Source of the DNA: Inia geoffrensis
Lineage: Eukaryota > Chordata > Mammalia > Artiodactyla > Iniidae
Length of the DNA: 64,000 nucleotides
NCBI GenBank assembly: GCA_036417435.1
Contig: CM070903.1
Coordinates: 85,346,001-85,410,000, forward strand
Direction: 5' to 3'
The translations under genes and the position numbers were made by a program. Below, in pieces: positions 61,053-64,000 of the stretch (the first letter of the stretch is position 1; every line of letters begins with the position of its first letter). Under the pieces are notes generated by a model that was not told the origin of the DNA, did not search any database, and worked only from the letters and a program-made list of their open reading frames with translations.

Positions 61053-63239
61053 GTGAGTGTATAATTACCATAGGAAATTAGGTACATTACTGTGAGAATT
61101 ACTGTGGAACTGACATTCGTGCCCCCAAACATTGCTATAGGTAGAAATGGGCTAATATGCTAGTTCCTTCCCATGTCAAGTTATTTGTGTAGTTAGTGCA
61201 ACCTACTCTGTTTGCATTATGCTTTTATCATTTGTTTCTAAGGGAGATTGACTAATGTTAAAATTACTATGCTTTAATATTTTACATGGGTAAGTGAAGA
61301 GCAAGTTTTAAGTTATTTCCTAATGTGAGGCTGTGAACTCTGAATTTATAAACAAACTCCTAGAATTTAAAATCTTGGAAGTTACTAATCACTTTTTGTT
61401 CTGCATAGACCTGGACAACTGATTAGCTAAATGAAAAATCACAGGTAGCGGTTTTACCTGTGGCCTTTAGTTGTCTGTATTTGATGAAGCTCCAAAAGTA
61501 TTCAGTTTGTGGATCGGTAACAGGCTGCCCTTTCTGTTTTTAGTGGGTGCTTTTGAATGATAATGGCTAAACGCTTTTTGAACGTTTATTTTCTTTCAGG
61601 AACTATGCTAAATAAGTACTTCACCTACCACTTCACAACAACTTTGTGAGAGAAGTGGTGTTTATATCCGCATTTTAGAGATGAGGAAATGGAGGTACAG
61701 AGAAACTAGAGAGGTAGTATTAAAGCCAGGATTTGGGCTCAGGCATTCTGATTCTTGGGCCTGAGGGACATTGTAATCAGTCAGGGTCCAGGCAAGACAC
61801 ACAAACCATACCAGTAATTTGAGCAGGGTAAATTTTAAAAATTGTTTTATTGTGTAAATGGGGTAAAAGAAAACTCTAAGCATAACATAGGTGGCAGTTG
61901 CAAGAAGCTGCCATCACCCCTGGAACGGAGGGAAGGAAACAAGGAAGGAGCCTAGACACTTAAGAGGATCCCCACAAGGCTGAGATTCCGACCGCAGAAA
62001 ACAGTGTGTAGCTGCTGTAGGAGCACGCTGCTTGCCTTGCCTGCTTCTCTGGTGGAGAAGAAGCTCGCTAGGGGCCACTTGCTGCAGAGCCATGCAAGTT
62101 GCCTCCATTGGTGAACACTGCAGGGACCTCCCAACACGCTGAAACCCTTGCTCTCTGCAGAAAACAGACTGGGATAAGAAAAGTTCCTTCGTCCTCTTCC
62201 AGCCTTTCATCGCCCTCTCTTGGTAGAACCTAATAGTGAGCCAGCTGGCAAGAAAAATGAAGTTTCATAATTTGTAGTCCACTGCAGATAGTCACAGAGT
62301 AGGGCAAAGAAGGGTGGGTTTAAAGCCGAGAGACAATAAATTAATAACTGGCCTAGCCACTATGTTCTACAGCCAAAGCCAGCCTTATCCTGAACTTGCT
62401 GAAATGTTCTATGCCAGGACAGGTTTCATTAGAACTCTCTCTTTTTTCTTTTTCCATTTAAAAGTGAGTTCATGTAAAATGTAATGAACTTCCAAATCAA
62501 AATTTTAATTTACACACTAATAATCTGGGAGGTGTTATAAAGAGCATGGAAGGAACATAAAAGCAAAAATGATTTGAAGGAAAAAAAGTGGAATGCTTGG
62601 TTTGTGGAATCTATAACAGATCGAAGATTTCTACCTTATGGCTGTTATGTGGAAAGTAGGACTTGGTACTTGGACCCTTTCAGCTCCTTGGAAATTGAAT
62701 GCTTTGCACATATAGAGAAAGTTTAACATTGATTTGAGGTAACTTCAATTGGAGATGGTTGGAGATGATGTTTATTGTGATACTTTGTATATATCAAGAA
62801 GTTTTCAAGAGGAATGCTTGTTTCCTCACCTAGTCAAGACACTGTGCTTTCAATTTGTTTGGAAGCTAGACATGTGATTTGTTACCATGTAAGGAATATC
62901 TGCTACAGTTTGAACTGATGATTGTAAAGCTGATAACTATACATTCTCATCTGTTCACTACAGCTGACTTCTACAATTTGGGTGTGTTGACAGTCCAGTG
63001 AATTACATAATTAAAAGTAATAGCCCATTTCTTTTAAAAATAGTAGTTATTTCTAACATTTAATCACCCCAGATCTTTTCTTCCTCCATCTAACCCCATA
63101 CTTGTTTATGTAATGTAAAAAGATGAAAATTTAATGGGTTTTTAAAGAAGTTCTATGAAATATAAACTGTTGTAGGAATAAATGTTCTTAATATATAGTG
63201 AAAAAGTTTATCTTTTATAAACTTAATTTTACAATATAG
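61053..63239 (+). other. DCUN1D1 intron 3 with old repeats
   Basis: Antisense MIR-like stretch at about 61575-61760 (GATGAGGAAATGGAGGTACA). The block about 61780-62340 looks like an old interspersed element (CAGTCAGGGTCCAGGCAAGA) that I cannot classify. The remainder is AT-rich unique DNA. Acceptor ACAATATAG. Confidence 0.55.
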
Positions 63240-63370
63240 ATGTGACAGCATAGAAAAACTAAAGGCCCAGATACCCAAGATGGAACAAGAATTGAAAGAA
63301 CCAGGACGATTTAAGGATTTTTACCAGTTTACTTTTAATTTTGCAAAGAATCCAGGACAAAAAGGATTAG
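63240..63370 (+). CDS. DCUN1D1: DCUN1D1 exon 4: PONY domain, middle
   Basis: Exon of 131 nt between AATATAG and GTAAGA. It completes Gly130 and encodes [20 protein letters not shown] through [12 protein letters not shown] (residues 131-173), leaving one base of the next Asp codon. It forms the central helices of the PONY domain. Reading frame and phases agree with exons 2 and 3. Confidence 0.98.
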
Positions 63371-64000
63371 GTAAGAATTTTTAAAAATCATATTTGGTGT
63401 TTCAAATATATTCAGATACATTGACAGCGTCACGTTTGTAATAGAAAGTTCTATGTTTTGAGCATAAAGTCATTATCAGTTACTGAAAAATACTGAGAAA
63501 CAGTGAACTTCTAGTTAATCAGAAAACACCCTGCCTATTCAATAACAGTGTTACCCTGGATACTATATGTGAACTGCTGATTTTTTTTTTTTTTTTTAAG
63601 AACTACAATACAGAAAATAGTTGTTAAAATTCCACTGACATAGGTATGTATGTTTGATCATTTATTTTTCAGAAGATGTTATAGGATCTTAGGCTTATAA
63701 GTTTTTCACTATGTATCTGTTGAAATAGCATTGTAAGATTTCTGAGTCACAGAATGCCAGATAAATGTATTCTTTTTTGGTGTGAATTATTTGGAAACTA
63801 TAAGAAAGAATAAAAAAATGATTGTCATTCATAATCTTATCCAGAAATAGCCACCGTTAACAGTTTAGATCAGTCAGTTTATACTGTAGAAACAACCACA
63901 CATTTGCTTTGGGGATGGCTAAGGGAAGTGGAGGTAAAAGCTACAGTGTAATTTGCAGATTATTCAGAAAAAGTAGACAGTAGCACATAATGCAAAATAA
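63371..64000 (+). other. DCUN1D1 intron 4 (5' part)
   Basis: AT-rich intron start, including a poly-T run near 63580-63597. Nothing else seen before the window ends. Confidence 0.7.

Larger units (their letters stand above)
46940..64000 (+). other. DCUN1D1: DCUN1D1 gene, 5' part (exons 1-4)
   Basis: Gene for DCN1-like protein 1 (also SCCRO/DCNL1), a co-E3 that binds cullins, RBX1 and the N-acetylated NEDD8 E2 enzymes UBE2M/UBE2F and promotes cullin neddylation in cytosol and nucleus. Four exons lie here: exon 1 (Met only) and exons 2-4, together residues 1-173 of the usual 259. They encode the UBA-like domain (about residues 8-45) and the first two thirds of the PONY/DCUN1 domain. As far as I can compare, the residues are identical to human, showing strong constraint. 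The remaining exons lie downstream of the window. Intron 1 is 12.2 kb. Confidence 0.96.

Overview
The window is mammalian nuclear DNA, most likely from a cetacean. About two dozen tRNA-derived SINEs carry the cetartiodactyl CHR-type head (GGCTTCCCTGGTGG...) and, in the short young form, the tail ...GAGGCCCGCGTACCGC(A)n that is abundant in whale and dolphin genomes. I saw no ruminant Bov/BovB and no pig PRE-1 elements. Several L1 3' ends also have the cetartiodactyl form. The species call is an inference from repeats; the gene calls rest on the exons themselves.

Layout. (1) 1-18990, plus strand: the 3' half of MCCC1, the biotin-carrying alpha subunit of mitochondrial 3-methylcrotonyl-CoA carboxylase. 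The last eight coding exons are all intact, phase-consistent and flanked by AG/GT, and end with a stop, a short 3' UTR and two AATAAA signals. (2) 18990-46590: about 27.6 kb of intergenic DNA, densely filled with SINEs, old L1 ends, DNA-transposon remnants and two LTR-like segments. It also holds a near full-length processed pseudogene of ACTR3 (25743-28612) with a 14-bp target-site duplication and a SINE nested in its 3' UTR. A 9-bp inverted repeat next to a consensus CRE (42012-42058) is the most suggestive non-repeat element here. (3) 46590-47560: CpG-island promoter of DCUN1D1. (4) 47045-64000, plus strand: the 5' part of DCUN1D1, the co-E3 for cullin neddylation. Exon 1 codes only the initiator Met; exons 2-4 cover residues 2 to 173, and the rest lies beyond the window. 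Intron 1 (12.2 kb) carries an antisense processed retrocopy of an unidentified single-pass membrane-protein mRNA (54623-55539).

The order MCCC1 then DCUN1D1 on the same strand matches the human 3q27 arrangement. The two genes act in unrelated processes (leucine catabolism in mitochondria; cullin-RING ligase activation) and share no visible regulatory link. I found no RNA genes, no CRISPR and no novel multi-gene system. The points of interest are the two retrocopies, the CRE/palindrome, the SINE-poor DCUN1D1 intron, the Met-only first exon with a possible uORF, and a 22-bp tandem expansion inside a SINE.
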